From: JBARDN01 sp963755705
GTDB taxonomy: Bacteria; Desulfobacterota; Binatia; Binatales; Binataceae
Length of the DNA: 64,000 nucleotides
Assembly (NCBI GenBank): GCA_963755705.1
Contig: CAVWKW010000002.1
Location: 1-64,000, forward strand
Direction: 5' to 3'
Shown here: positions 34,119-43,386 of the stretch, one piece after another
Layout of the letters: every line of letters starts with the position of its first letter
How positions within the stretch are numbered: the stretch's first letter is position 1
The notes under the pieces: model-generated
Told to the model about the DNA's origin: nothing
What the model saw: the letters and a program-made list of their open reading frames with translations, nothing else
Database searches by the model: none
Translations under genes and position numbers: made by a program

Positions 34119-35171
34119 CTACATCATCGAGGAGATCACCACGATCGCGCCGGAGCCCACGCCCTTCGCCGACGGGTCGGCCAGCACCATCTTGTTGCCG
34201 ACGAACCTCATACAGTTCGGGTCGGCGACGTTGCCGACGAACGGGCGCGCGACGTCTTTGTAAACGCGATAGACCGCGCCGTCTTCGGTGCCGCCGCTCT
34301 CGGCGGGCTTGCCCATGTCGGCGATCATGAAGGTGTCGCCGTAGGTGCCGAAGCCGGACGGCGAAGTACCGAACCCGGTCGGGTTGATGAATCCGACCAG
34401 GTAGGGATCGCTGTTCATCTTGCCGTCGGGACCGACCACCGATATGCGCCCGATCTTCGACGCACCGGTCATCCGCGGACGCATCCCGACCAGCATCTTG
34501 CCGGCAGCCTTGCTGTCGCTCGATGGCGCGAACGCGATTGCGCTGAGATCGAACGCGAGCGGCTTGTCGAAGGTGCCGAACGCGCTCGCTTTACCCGATG
34601 AATCGACCGCGTAGATCGTTGAGTTGCCGGAAACCGCCGCGTAGAGCTTGCCCGCGTAAGCGCCGGCCGGAGCGAACTCCAGGTCGCGGCAGACGGTGGG
34701 TTTGTTTGCGCCAACGTCGGGCAGCTTTGCAAACACGCTGACCGTCCCGGACTTGTCGATTCGATCGACCTCGCACGAGCCCTTGGGACCGTCGGGCGCG
34801 TTGAGCACGAACACCTGTCCCGCGTATGAGCCAAATCCAGCAGGTGCCTCCGCGAGCCCACCCGGATGCGGAACCTTGGTCTTGTCGGCAATCGTCTTCG
34901 TCCCGCCCGACATCGTGACCGAGTAAACGCCACCCGCCGCGTCGGACACGATTAGGCTGCCGCCGACAGGTTGCAAATAAAGCGGCTGCTTGATCTCGGG
35001 GGTCTTGAGCTGAGAACCGTCGAATGGAATCTCGACGTCAACGCCTTTGGCCTTGGCGAGCGCTGCCCCCGCGGTAATCGAGATTGCGGCGGCCAGCGCG
35101 ACAGCCGCCGTGGCCCCAATGCTGAAGATGATGAAGAGGAGGTTACCGGTCTTTCTTGTGGATGAGTTCAT
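34119..35171 (-). CDS. exported protein, probable beta-propeller
   Basis: A protein of 350 residues with an N-terminal signal/anchor (NLLFIIFSIGATAAVALAAAI) and repeated strands of the type GGVYSVT, AYAGKLYAAVSG, STIYAVDSSGK, GRISVVGPDGK. This suggests a six- or seven-bladed propeller of the SMP-30/NHL kind. No catalytic signature is seen. It overlaps the ribbon-helix-helix gene upstream by 29 bases. Confidence 0.6.
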   Translation of the reverse strand: MNSSTRKTGNLLFIIFSIGATAAVALAAAISITAGAALAKAKGVDVEIPFDGSQLKTPEIKQPLYLQPVGGSLIVSDAAGGVYSVTMSGGTKTIADKTKVPHPGGLAEAPAGFGSYAGQVFVLNAPDGPKGSCEVDRIDKSGTVSVFAKLPDVGANKPTVCRDLEFAPAGAYAGKLYAAVSGNSTIYAVDSSGKASAFGTFDKPLAFDLSAIAFAPSSDSKAAGKMLVGMRPRMTGASKIGRISVVGPDGKMNSDPYLVGFINPTGFGTSPSGFGTYGDTFMIADMGKPAESGGTEDGAVYRVYKDVARPFVGNVADPNCMRFVGNKMVLADPSAKGVGSGAIVVISSMM

Positions 35172-35364
35172 CTAACGCCTCGTTCACGAAATATCTGCGG
35201 TCTGGATCGAGATTGTCGAGCTCGGCGGCACGGCGCGAGGTCCAGTCCGCGATCGCGATAATCGCAGCCTCGCCAAGCGTCGTGATTCCCAGCGCTTCGG
35301 CTACCCGCTTAAGCGAATTGGCCAGCTCGTCGGGCAAATCGACTTCAATCTGGTTTCGAGCCAT
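35143..35364 (-). CDS. ribbon-helix-helix-type protein
   Basis: A protein of 73 residues. NQIEVDLPDELANSLKRVAEALGI begins with a beta strand and a helix, as in CopG/Arc proteins, followed by a second helix and a charged tail. It may be a regulator or an antitoxin, but no toxin gene is adjacent. It overlaps the propeller gene. Confidence 0.55.
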   Translation of the reverse strand: MARNQIEVDLPDELANSLKRVAEALGITTLGEAAIIAIADWTSRRAAELDNLDPDRRYFVNEALDELIHKKDR

Positions 35365-35408
35365 CGGTTCGCCCTTTCATATAGTCTTTGTCCACGGGCA
35401 TCGTCAAA

Positions 35409-37385
35409 ATGAAATCTGCGATGGCGACAGACGCAAAATATCCGGGCCGCTACGCCGGCGCGATTGTCGAGTACCTCGACGAGGGGCACTTTCGCGCCGC
35501 GCTTGCGCTGCGCGAGCAGGAGCGCCACCTCGCGGTGCTCGGCGCTGACGGCCGCGAGCGTCTGATCGCGCGCGACCTCGTGATGATAGCGCATCCGGAG
35601 CGCCGTCCCGCTCGCGAGGCCGCCGGCGGCGCGATCGCGGCGCTCGAAGCCGAGCGCACGGCGCTTGCGCGCGAGCTCGACCTCAATCTGCTCTGGGAAA
35701 TCGTGCAGGAGCAGGGGCGTAGCTTCACCGCTCCCGAGCTGGCGGATCTGTTTTTCGGACGGCGCTCGGCGATCGCCGAATCGGTGATGCTCGAGGCGCT
35801 GATCGGCGACCGGCTCTACTTCACGCGCCGGCACATGGATTTCGTGCCTCGCGCATCCGACCAGGTCGAGCGCCTGCGCGTCCAGCAAGAGCGCGTCCGC
35901 ACGCGCAGCGACGACTATCGGCGGATCCAGACGACGCTGCGGGAAGTCCTTACCTCTGACGCGCGGCCCAGCGCGGAGGAAGCGGCGGCGCTCAGCGAAG
36001 ACTTAAACAAGTACTTGAAGAATCCTTTTGCCCGCTCGCGCGAGCTCAGCCTGATGCTGGCGGCTGTGGCACCGGACCTCGATTCCGCCGAGGCCGCCTT
36101 CGAGATTCTCGAACGGCTCGGAGCCCGTCCTGGGGCGCCGCGGTTTGCGCTGGTAGCCGGCCTGCGCGAGGAATTCAGTTCGGCTGCACTGGCCGAGGCA
36201 GTGGCAGCGGCCCCACCGGCGCGTCCGCTTGCCGATAGCGGTTACACGATAACGATTGACGACGAGGATACTGTCGAGATTGACGACGCGCTCGGATGCG
36301 AAGCGTTGCCGGACGGCTCGCTCCGAGTACGCGTCCATATCGCGCTGGTATCAGACTTTGTGACCAAGGGCGACGCGATGGATATCGAGGCGGCGGCGCG
36401 CGCGACTACCGTCTATCTTCCCGAGGCCACCATCCGGATGCTGCCCGACCCGGTCTCGTGCGCGGCCGCGAGTCTGATCGCGGGCAGCGAGCGTCCGGTG
36501 CTGACTACCGACGTGACGATCTCGCCGACGGGCGAGGTGCTGAACGCGTCGATCTATCCGTCCAAAATCGCAGTATCGCGCCGCCTCGATTACGTGGAAG
36601 CCGATCGAATTCTTTCGGGCAAACCCGCAAGCGATCCCGCGTTATCGACGCTCGCAATGCTTGCGGATGCTGCCGAGCGGCTGCGCGAGCGCCGCCGCAC
36701 CGCGGGCGCGATGCTGATGCATCGGCGGGAGACCAAGGTCCGCGTGCGCGAGGATGAGATCGAGATCTTCCTGCTGGATTCGAATTCGCCGAGCCGGATG
36801 CTGGTGGCGGAATTCATGGTGCTGAGCAACTTTGTCGCGGCGCGCTTCGCCGCGGAGAACCGGATTCCGATTATCTACCGGGTGCAGCCTGACATGCGCG
36901 GCGACGCGGCGATGCAGCGGCCGCGGCTCTCGATGTACCCGGAGTTTCATGCCGGAATCGGACTGGACTACTACGCGCAGTTGAGCTCGCCGATCCGGCG
37001 TTATGCCGACCTGGTGTTACAGCGCCAACTGCTAGCGGCGCTTTCTAATCCGAAGGCGCAAGCCTATAGCGTCGAAGAGTTGCTTACCGTGCTGGCCGGA
37101 GCTGAAAATGCCGAGACCTCGGGCCGTGAACTCGAGCGCCGCGCCAAACGCTACTGGACGCTCCGCTATCTCGAGCGCTATGTCGATAAGGCGTTGCGCG
37201 CGAGCGCTACCCGCGACGGCGCCGGTGCGGAGCTGGTTGACTACGTCGTGCGCGGAACCCTGCGCGGCGCTCCCGAGCTCGCCGACGATACACCAATCAT
37301 GGTGCAGGTGAGCCGGGTCGATCCCCTGCGCGGATGGCTCGCGTTTGATTTTCTGCGCGTCGCCGACCCGGCGGATACCGCCTAG
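35409..37385 (+). CDS. RNase II/RNase R-family exoribonuclease
   Basis: About 658 residues. The RNB catalytic domain occupies about 270-590: DEDTVEIDDALGCE holds the Asp cluster, and YYAQLSSPIRRYADLVLQRQL is the conserved SSPIRRYxD motif. The N-terminal part is a winged-helix/OB-like region, and the C-terminal S1 domain is short or absent. It degrades RNA 3' to 5'. The ATG at 35,409 was chosen; 35,421 is also possible. Confidence 0.85.
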   Translation: MKSAMATDAKYPGRYAGAIVEYLDEGHFRAALALREQERHLAVLGADGRERLIARDLVMIAHPERRPAREAAGGAIAALEAERTALARELDLNLLWEIVQEQGRSFTAPELADLFFGRRSAIAESVMLEALIGDRLYFTRRHMDFVPRASDQVERLRVQQERVRTRSDDYRRIQTTLREVLTSDARPSAEEAAALSEDLNKYLKNPFARSRELSLMLAAVAPDLDSAEAAFEILERLGARPGAPRFALVAGLREEFSSAALAEAVAAAPPARPLADSGYTITIDDEDTVEIDDALGCEALPDGSLRVRVHIALVSDFVTKGDAMDIEAAARATTVYLPEATIRMLPDPVSCAAASLIAGSERPVLTTDVTISPTGEVLNASIYPSKIAVSRRLDYVEADRILSGKPASDPALSTLAMLADAAERLRERRRTAGAMLMHRRETKVRVREDEIEIFLLDSNSPSRMLVAEFMVLSNFVAARFAAENRIPIIYRVQPDMRGDAAMQRPRLSMYPEFHAGIGLDYYAQLSSPIRRYADLVLQRQLLAALSNPKAQAYSVEELLTVLAGAENAETSGRELERRAKRYWTLRYLERYVDKALRASATRDGAGAELVDYVVRGTLRGAPELADDTPIMVQVSRVDPLRGWLAFDFLRVADPADTA

Positions 37386-37401
37386 CGACTTCGTCAGCCG
37401 A

Positions 37402-37453
37402 CGCCCCCCTGGCAGGGTTGAGATCATCCTTCCAACACACTGCCAGGAGGCGC
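37402..37453. terminator. possible hairpin after the RNase gene
   Basis: Arms CCTGGCAG (37,408-37,415) and CTGCCAGG (37,440-37,447), with further imperfect pairing outward, enclose a 24-base loop. There is no T run. It could be a terminator between convergent genes. Confidence 0.3.
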
Positions 37454-37498
37454 CTCATCGACCACATTCCCCTCTTTCCCCGAAGTCAGTTCCGAGAC

Positions 37499-37699
37499 TT
37501 AGATGGACGCACCGCGAAATGCGTCCTGCTCCAAACGCCACCGGTCGATAGATTCGATATTAAACCGCCAATCACTGCCGACCTTGAACGCTGGCAACTT
37601 GCCGCGCTTGAGCTGCCGGTAGATCGTGGACGGATGAACCTTCAGGTAGTCCGAGAGTTCTTTTACTGTTAACACGTGGCTACTGTCGTTCTTCATCAT
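37499..37699 (-). CDS. excisionase-family helix-turn-helix protein
   Basis: 66 residues from the ATG at 37,699. VLTVKELSDYLKVHPSTIYRQLKRGKLPAFKVGSDWRF, read as helix-turn-helix plus wing, is the AlpA/excisionase (HTH_17) type. The frame is open further upstream without family features. No integrase is adjacent, so it is an isolated small regulator. Confidence 0.75.
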   Translation of the reverse strand: MMKNDSSHVLTVKELSDYLKVHPSTIYRQLKRGKLPAFKVGSDWRFNIESIDRWRLEQDAFRGASI

Positions 37700-38130
37700 T
37701 GCTCGCTTGCCCTCCTTTGCTGTGCTTGCTCGTCGTCGCCGAGTTGACTTTCTGTCAACGCAAACGCCGTGCCGAAGATTTCGCGTCTCGATCGCCTGCA
37801 AATAGAATCGCTCTTTAACAACTTGTATCTTTGCGGACGTTCGGATTTTGCCGCGATGACGAGAAATTGGCAGTCCCAAGCGCATAACAAAGCGCTTAGG
37901 GCCATCGTGCCGCCGCCCTGACGGTATCTGGCATTGGTTCCCCAGGGAACCGATGCAAATCGTAAGTCAACCGTGCCAGCCGCTGGAGGCAATCAGGAAT
38001 CGGGCGGCCGCGAGATTCGCTGGGACGGGCGAGAGCCGCTTGTCGCATCCGCCTTTGCGTGTATTCTGGATACATCGCCGCCGTTCCAACTCGAGGCGAC
38101 TGGTCGAGGGCTGTTAACCGGAGGTCGATC
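37700..38130. other. 431-base stretch with no recognised gene
   Basis: It separates the divergent helix-turn-helix gene and the DUF1329 gene and probably holds their promoters. Minus-strand frames across it have no family features. GGAGG at 38,120 is the ribosome-binding site of the next gene. Confidence 0.35.
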
Positions 38131-39422
38131 ATGCGGTACCTCTCGATGCTTGCGCTGGCCGCCCTGGTTTCCGCGGTCTTTCCGCTCCTAGCAGACGCCG
38201 CCGCGGTCAAGCCCGGCGAGGTCATCACGCCCGACAACGCGGCGGCGGTGGCAGATCTGGTAAACCCAGGCAACCTGTTCCTGGTTAAACAGGGAATGCG
38301 AATGACGATCGTTCCGGCCGCGCGCCTCGCATGGCCTCCCCCCTACCAGAGCGCGACCGAAAAGTATGCGCCGCAAGTGCGCCTGAGCGATCAGGGGTTT
38401 CTGGAAAACTACGTCGCCGGATTGCCGTTTCCGCTGCTGGACCCGAACGACCCGCAGGTCGCTCCGAAAGTAATGTGGAATTTCAGTTACCGGCCGGTCG
38501 CCACCGATGATTCGGAAATCCGCAACGTCGAAACCATAAGTCATCGCGAAAAAGACGTGATTGCCGGTCAGCCTGTAATCCACATCACAACCGCGCACGT
38601 CTCCACTTACTCCAATATCGGGCGCACGGAAGTGCAGCCAATCCCGACCGATCCCGATGCGCAGACCAGCGGCATCCGTTACCGTTTCGGCGCCTTCCCG
38701 GTGCTCGAACCCGCCGCCCTGCGCGGATTCGGCTACTGCGCTATCGGTACATCGCACCCACTCTCGAGGACAACATCTGGATGTATATTCCGAACGCGCG
38801 CCGCATCCGGCGCGGCCGAGCCGATATGCAGTCCGACGCCACCGATGCGAGCACTATCGATCCTGACTCCTATTCCGGGTTTGCGGCGAAGATCGAAGAT
38901 TTCAACTATCGCCTGCTCGGCATCAAGCCGATGCTCGCAGTCGTGCACGCCGCGAATCTTCCGGCACAGGCGTGCGAATTCGACAACAACCGCACCGTAT
39001 GCCCCGAGAATTGGGAGATGCGGCAGTTGTACATCGTCGAGGCGACCCAGAAGCCGCTGTCATGGCATCGGGACATCGGCAGCAGCGGTCTGAGCATCCC
39101 GAAGCGCATCTTTTATATCGATTCCGAGGGATGGTTCATCACTGCATCCGACCAATACAGCAAGGACGGAGCGTTGTGGAAAACGCTGGCGCTCTTCACT
39201 GCCTATCGCGATCGATCAGCGATCGACGCCAAAGTGGCTGTCTATCCTTTCAATCGAATCTTCCAGACCGCGATGGTCGATGAAGACGTCGATACCGGTT
39301 TTGCCACCGTCTCTTATACGCCGGGCCACGACACCAAGGAGCCAGAAGGCTGGTATATCAACATGGGGATGGTCCGACCGGACTCGCTGGATCCCCATCG
39401 GATGGCGTGGGCCGGGCACTGA
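38131..39422 (+). pseudogene. DUF1329 outer-membrane-associated protein, broken by a one-base frameshift
   Basis: The first part (38,131-38,736) starts with a signal peptide (YLSMLALAALVSAVFPLLADA) and DUF1329 features such as KPGEVITPDNAAAVADLV. The frame then shifts near 38,736: the continuation LRYRYIAPTLEDNIWMYIP lies in another frame and runs to 39,422. Adding one C after TAC at 38,734-38,736 restores about 430 residues, the normal length. DUF1329 proteins have a LolB-like fold and often accompany RND exporters. Either the gene is a recent pseudogene or the shift is an assembly error. Confidence 0.85.
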
Positions 39423-39462
39423 TCCCGCGCCTCGCGCGAGCGCGCAATGCGCCGATCCGCGC

Positions 39463-40305
39463 TTAAACCTGGCCGATCAGATCTCGTCCGACTTCGCGCA
39501 CCTGCTTCAGGATCGAAGCCTCGTCGGTTCCGCTTTGCAGCAGTATCAGCCGATGCACTCCCGCCTCGGCAAATCGGCGGGCCGTATCAAGATCGACCTT
39601 ACCGCGTGGAGTGACACTGATCTCGACTTCGGAGAAACTGCGCCCCGCTTTCGTGCACGCCTCCTTGACGCCGGCGATGCACTTTTTGCTGCTCTCGAGG
39701 TCAAGCGCGAACCCGTACCATCCCTTTGCGAGCCGCGCGGCGCGGCTAAAGGCCTCTGCGCTGTGTCCGCCGAAGACGATCTCCGGATGCGGTTTCTGCA
39801 CCGGCCGCGGCATCGTATTGACGCCCTTGAATTTCACCCATCGTCCGTTGAATTCAGGCTTGGCCTGTGACCATAGCGCGATCATCGCGGCCAGATATTC
39901 CTCGCTACGCGCGCCCTTGTGATCGAACGGAGCGCCAATCGCGTCGAACTCCGGTTTGAGGTAGCCGACTCCGATTCCGAAAATCAGCCGCCCGTTCGAG
40001 AGTACGTCGGTAGTCGCCAGCTCCTTGGCCAGCACCACCGGATTGCGCTGCGGCAAAATGATTATCCCGGTGCCGAGGCGGATCTTTTCGGTGTGCGCGG
40101 CGACGAACGCGAGCGCGATCGCCGGGTCGAGCATCGGATAGTCGGGCGCGACCGGCGACGGCGGGACTTGCGGGTCGGGAACGATCACGTGCTCTCCCGT
40201 CCACAGGCTCTCAAATCCGGCCTGTTCGGCCGCGCGCGCTACGGCAGTCGCGGTTTTTGGGGAAGCACAAGCGCCATTGTTGATTCCGAATAGTCCGAAT
40301 TTCAT
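39463..40305 (-). CDS. LLM-class F420-dependent oxidoreductase
   Basis: A protein of 280 residues with a luciferase-like TIM barrel: MKFGLFGINNG, AEQAGFESLWTGEHV, KIRLGTGIIILPQRNP, LSNGRLIFGIGVGYLKPEFDA. The last two segments are typical of the F420-type group. Substrate unknown. The cofC gene elsewhere in the window supports F420 use. Confidence 0.85.
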   Translation of the reverse strand: MKFGLFGINNGACASPKTATAVARAAEQAGFESLWTGEHVIVPDPQVPPSPVAPDYPMLDPAIALAFVAAHTEKIRLGTGIIILPQRNPVVLAKELATTDVLSNGRLIFGIGVGYLKPEFDAIGAPFDHKGARSEEYLAAMIALWSQAKPEFNGRWVKFKGVNTMPRPVQKPHPEIVFGGHSAEAFSRAARLAKGWYGFALDLESSKKCIAGVKEACTKAGRSFSEVEISVTPRGKVDLDTARRFAEAGVHRLILLQSGTDEASILKQVREVGRDLIGQV

Positions 40306-40463
40306 AAGACGAGGATTACCACGCCCCGCGTGCACACGGAAAGCGCCCAACCCAATCCAACCATCAAGTCCGCCTGGTGCCTTGGTGTTTGAATTGAGGT
40401 TGCCTATCGCGCGATCGTTTCAGCATAATCTCGAATCAGGGCGGGAGGTGGAAGCGCGGCGCG

Positions 40464-41015
40464 ATGCGATGTCCCCAGTGCGGAAATGAATGCCCTCAGG
40501 GCGCGCAGTTTTGCTCGCGCTGCGGCACGCGGATGTTCGCGCCCAAGCCGGCGGCGGTGCGCGAGTACACGCTCGAGAAGATCAACCCCTCGATGTGGCG
40601 GTATGCTAACTCGATGGTCGTCGGCGGGGTGCTGATTGTCGGCGGCGCAATCGTGCTGGGAGAGACGCTCCAGAAAAACCCGAAGATTTGGCCCGCGGGA
40701 TTTGTGCTGATGGGGCTAGGAGTGATTGCAATCGTTAACGCGATGATTCAGCGGCGGCGTCAGAGCTGGACCGTCACTTCCGATCGAATCTTCGAGCAGC
40801 GCGGAATTCTGGCGACCTCTCGCCGCGAAATGGAGCTCGCGGATATCCGCTCGGTTGAGGTTTCCAAGCGTTTGATGCAGCGGGTGCTCGGCCTGGGCGA
40901 CGTCACGATCGCGTCCGCCGCGAGCGCCGACTTCGCGATCCATCTGCGCGATATCAGAGATCCCGATGGGGTCGCCGAAACTGTGCGCAAGGCGCGCCTC
41001 AAGAGGCTCGCGTAA
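40464..41015 (+). CDS. zinc-ribbon membrane protein with bacterial PH domain
   Basis: A protein of 183 residues. MRCPQCGNECPQGAQFCSRCG is a zinc ribbon. Two membrane helices follow (VVGGVLIVGGAIVLG and AGFVLMGLGVIAIVN), then a bPH_2/DUF304 domain (WTVTSDRIFEQRGILATSRREMEL..IRSVEV). Function unknown. It precedes rnhB by 4 bases and is probably co-transcribed. Confidence 0.78.
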   Translation: MRCPQCGNECPQGAQFCSRCGTRMFAPKPAAVREYTLEKINPSMWRYANSMVVGGVLIVGGAIVLGETLQKNPKIWPAGFVLMGLGVIAIVNAMIQRRRQSWTVTSDRIFEQRGILATSRREMELADIRSVEVSKRLMQRVLGLGDVTIASAASADFAIHLRDIRDPDGVAETVRKARLKRLA

Positions 41016-41019
41016 CGCC

Positions 41020-41655
41020 ATGTCCAAGCGGCCCGACCTTCGCTATGAACGCCGCCTGTGGGTGAGCGGATGCACCGAAGTCGCGGGCGTCGATGAAGCT
41101 GGAGTCGGTCCGATGGCGGGTCCGGTGGTCGCGGCCGCGGTGATTTTCGCGCCGGAGAAATTTATCAAGGGCGTGCACGACTCCAAGCAGCTTCCGCCCG
41201 AGAAACGCGAGGCGCTGTTCGAACCGATCCGCGCAGGCGCGCTCGCGGTCGGAATCGGAGTTGCCGAAGTCGAAGAAGTCGATCGGATCAACATATTCTG
41301 GGCCACGATGAGCGCGAGCCGCCGCGCGATCGCGGCTCTCGGACGCACGCCCGAGCACGTGCTGGTGGACGGCCGCAATATCCCGGGGCTCGAGCTTCCG
41401 CAGACTCATATCGTCGGCGGCGACCGCAAGAGCTTCTGTATCGCCGCGGCGTCGATAATTGCCAAGGTTACGCGCGACCGCATGATGGTCGAGTTCGACG
41501 CGCGCTTCCCCGGCTACGGACTGGCGCAACACAAGGGCTATTGCACGGCCGAGCACATCGAGGCGGTGCAGCGGCTAGGCCCCTCGCCGATTCATCGCCG
41601 TTCGTTTTCTCCGGTCGCGATGGCGGCGCAGTTGAAGCTGCTGCTCGTGGATTGA
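41020..41655 (+). CDS. rnhB: ribonuclease HII
   Basis: A protein of 211 residues. GVDEAGVGPMAGPVVAAAV has the catalytic Asp-Glu pair, VLVDGRNIPGL the third acid, and SFCIAAASIIAKVTRDRMM and GYGLAQHKGYCTAEH are family signatures. It removes RNA from RNA-DNA hybrids. The ATG at 41,020 is preferred to an upstream in-frame start inside the preceding gene. An ordinary, complete protein. Confidence 0.94.
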   Translation: MSKRPDLRYERRLWVSGCTEVAGVDEAGVGPMAGPVVAAAVIFAPEKFIKGVHDSKQLPPEKREALFEPIRAGALAVGIGVAEVEEVDRINIFWATMSASRRAIAALGRTPEHVLVDGRNIPGLELPQTHIVGGDRKSFCIAAASIIAKVTRDRMMVEFDARFPGYGLAQHKGYCTAEHIEAVQRLGPSPIHRRSFSPVAMAAQLKLLLVD

Positions 41656-41712
41656 TTCGTTTTGCACGCCCTCGATTGCCTTGCGCGCAGAGCGCGTGTT
41701 AGCAACCCATCC

Positions 41713-42420
41713 GTGCCGCACCCGCAGAAAAGCTTTTCGCGCATATCTATCGGCGCTGTGCTCATCGGCACGATTATGTCTGCCGCGCTTGCGGCGCTCG
41801 CCGCGGGATGCTCGAGCGTTTATCCGTCGCGAGTCGAAATCGAATATCTGCCGTCTCCGGTTTACAGCCAGGTCGCGGGGGCTCATCGGGTCGCGGTGCG
41901 AGTCAATGTCCGCGACGTTCGCAGCGACAAGATCGATGTCGGCCAGACGCTCGACAGCGTCGAGCAGGAGTCGGCGCAGATCACGATCAAGAACGACGTT
42001 GACTACGTACTGCAAAAGTCGATGGAACAGGCGCTCACGATGCGCGGGTTCACCGTAGCCGCGAATGCGCCAGTCACAATAAATCTGGAGCTGTCGCAGC
42101 TCTACTCGACCTTTCAACCCAACTGGCGCGCGGGCGACGCGCACGCGACGCTGGTGATGAACGCGCAGGTGGTCGCACGCGATGGCGCGGTGACATTCTA
42201 CCAGGCGGTCTCCGGTGACGGCGGACGCAACGACCAGGATCCCATCGGCGACAATCGCGCCGCCGGGCTGGATCAGGCGCTCAGCCGCGCGGTGGACAAT
42301 CTTGCAAATCGTGCAGACTTCCAGCGCGCGCTCCTGTATGCCGATCGCCTTCGCCCCGTGCCGGTTCCCGTCGCGACGCCCGGCGCGCCCCGCTCTTCCA
42401 CTATCTCGCCGGTCCACTAG
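41713..42420 (+). CDS. lipoprotein, YajG-like
   Basis: About 235 residues if started at GTG 41,713; TTG 41,662 and ATG 41,776 are alternatives. A lipobox (ALAALAAGCSS) follows a hydrophobic stretch. VRVNVRDVRSDK and DYVLQKSMEQALTMRGF resemble the YajG family of outer-membrane lipoproteins. Function unknown. Confidence 0.65.
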   Translation: MPHPQKSFSRISIGAVLIGTIMSAALAALAAGCSSVYPSRVEIEYLPSPVYSQVAGAHRVAVRVNVRDVRSDKIDVGQTLDSVEQESAQITIKNDVDYVLQKSMEQALTMRGFTVAANAPVTINLELSQLYSTFQPNWRAGDAHATLVMNAQVVARDGAVTFYQAVSGDGGRNDQDPIGDNRAAGLDQALSRAVDNLANRADFQRALLYADRLRPVPVPVATPGAPRSSTISPVH

Positions 42421-42477
42421 CCGCCGAGGGTCGTTTCCCGGCAGAGGCGGTTGGTCTAGCGTAGAGCTCTGCCGCCC

Positions 42478-43386
42478 ATGGAAACCGAAAAGAAGGATCT
42501 CGCGGAAAAATCTGAACCGGATGCACCTGCCGTTTCCGTCGAACGAGCCTTCGAGCTGTACCGTGCGATGCTGCTGATGAGGCGTTTCGACGAACGCGCC
42601 GCCGCGATCGGCCTGAGCGATTCCGCGCACGCGAGTCTTTACCGCGGTGAGGAGGCGACCTCCACCGGCGCGATTCTCGCGCTCGTGAAGCGCGACTACC
42701 TGGTGAGCGCCTATCGCGGCCATGGTCATCGGATCGCTGCGGGCGCCGACGTGAAGATCGCGATGGCGTATCGGTGCGGCAAAATCTCTCGCTACGCGAT
42801 TAGCGAGCTGGATGCGGACCTGCATTTTGCACACGCGCCCGACGCGCTTGCGATCGCAACCGGGCTCGGCCTGTCGATCGCGTACGATGAAGCGCCGCAC
42901 GCCGTCTGCTGCATATTCGGCGACCAGGTCCTCTCGCAGGGCGCGTTCCACGAGGCGCTCAATCTCGCATCGCTGTGGAACTTGCCGGTGGTGTTCGTGT
43001 GCGAGAACAATTTCTCCGCGATGGGCACGATCGCCGACAACGCCGTCTGCCAGGAACAACTCCATCGGCTCGCCGCGTCGTACAAGATGAGCGGTACGCG
43101 CGTGGACGGAATGGAAGTGCTGGAGGTTCATGGCGCCGTGGCCGCCGCGCTCGAGCGCGCGCGGGCAGGAGAAGGACCGTCACTGATCGACGCGGTGACG
43201 TACCGGCCCAGCCGCTCGCATGGGGATCGAATCGCGTTCCAGCGCGATCCGATTGCGACGATGAGGCTACGAATGATCGATCAGGACGGCTACGCGGCGG
43301 CGGGCCTGGATCAGATAGACGGCGATATCGAGCGCCTTCTCGATGAGGCGGCCGTCTTCGCGGACAATCTTCCGCCATGCCGATAA
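42478..43386 (+). CDS. 2-oxoacid dehydrogenase E1 alpha-like subunit, divergent
   Basis: A protein of 302 residues. YRGEEATSTGAILAL, YRGHGHRIAAGAD and LNLASLWNLPVVFVCENN match the TPP-dependent E1 alpha family of pyruvate and branched-chain dehydrogenases. The TPP/Mg motif reads GDQ instead of GDG, and the loop around GGRGGSMH is shortened and altered. It overlaps the E1 beta gene by 10 bases. With lpd and lipoate genes downstream it should belong to a lipoate-dependent complex, but activity is uncertain. Confidence 0.78.
   Translation: METEKKDLAEKSEPDAPAVSVERAFELYRAMLLMRRFDERAAAIGLSDSAHASLYRGEEATSTGAILALVKRDYLVSAYRGHGHRIAAGADVKIAMAYRCGKISRYAISELDADLHFAHAPDALAIATGLGLSIAYDEAPHAVCCIFGDQVLSQGAFHEALNLASLWNLPVVFVCENNFSAMGTIADNAVCQEQLHRLAASYKMSGTRVDGMEVLEVHGAVAAALERARAGEGPSLIDAVTYRPSRSHGDRIAFQRDPIATMRLRMIDQDGYAAAGLDQIDGDIERLLDEAAVFADNLPPCR

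Noticed and set aside
41575..43131. A 518-codon minus-strand frame
   Set aside because: Antisense to the YajG-like lipoprotein and E1 alpha genes; no domain visible.
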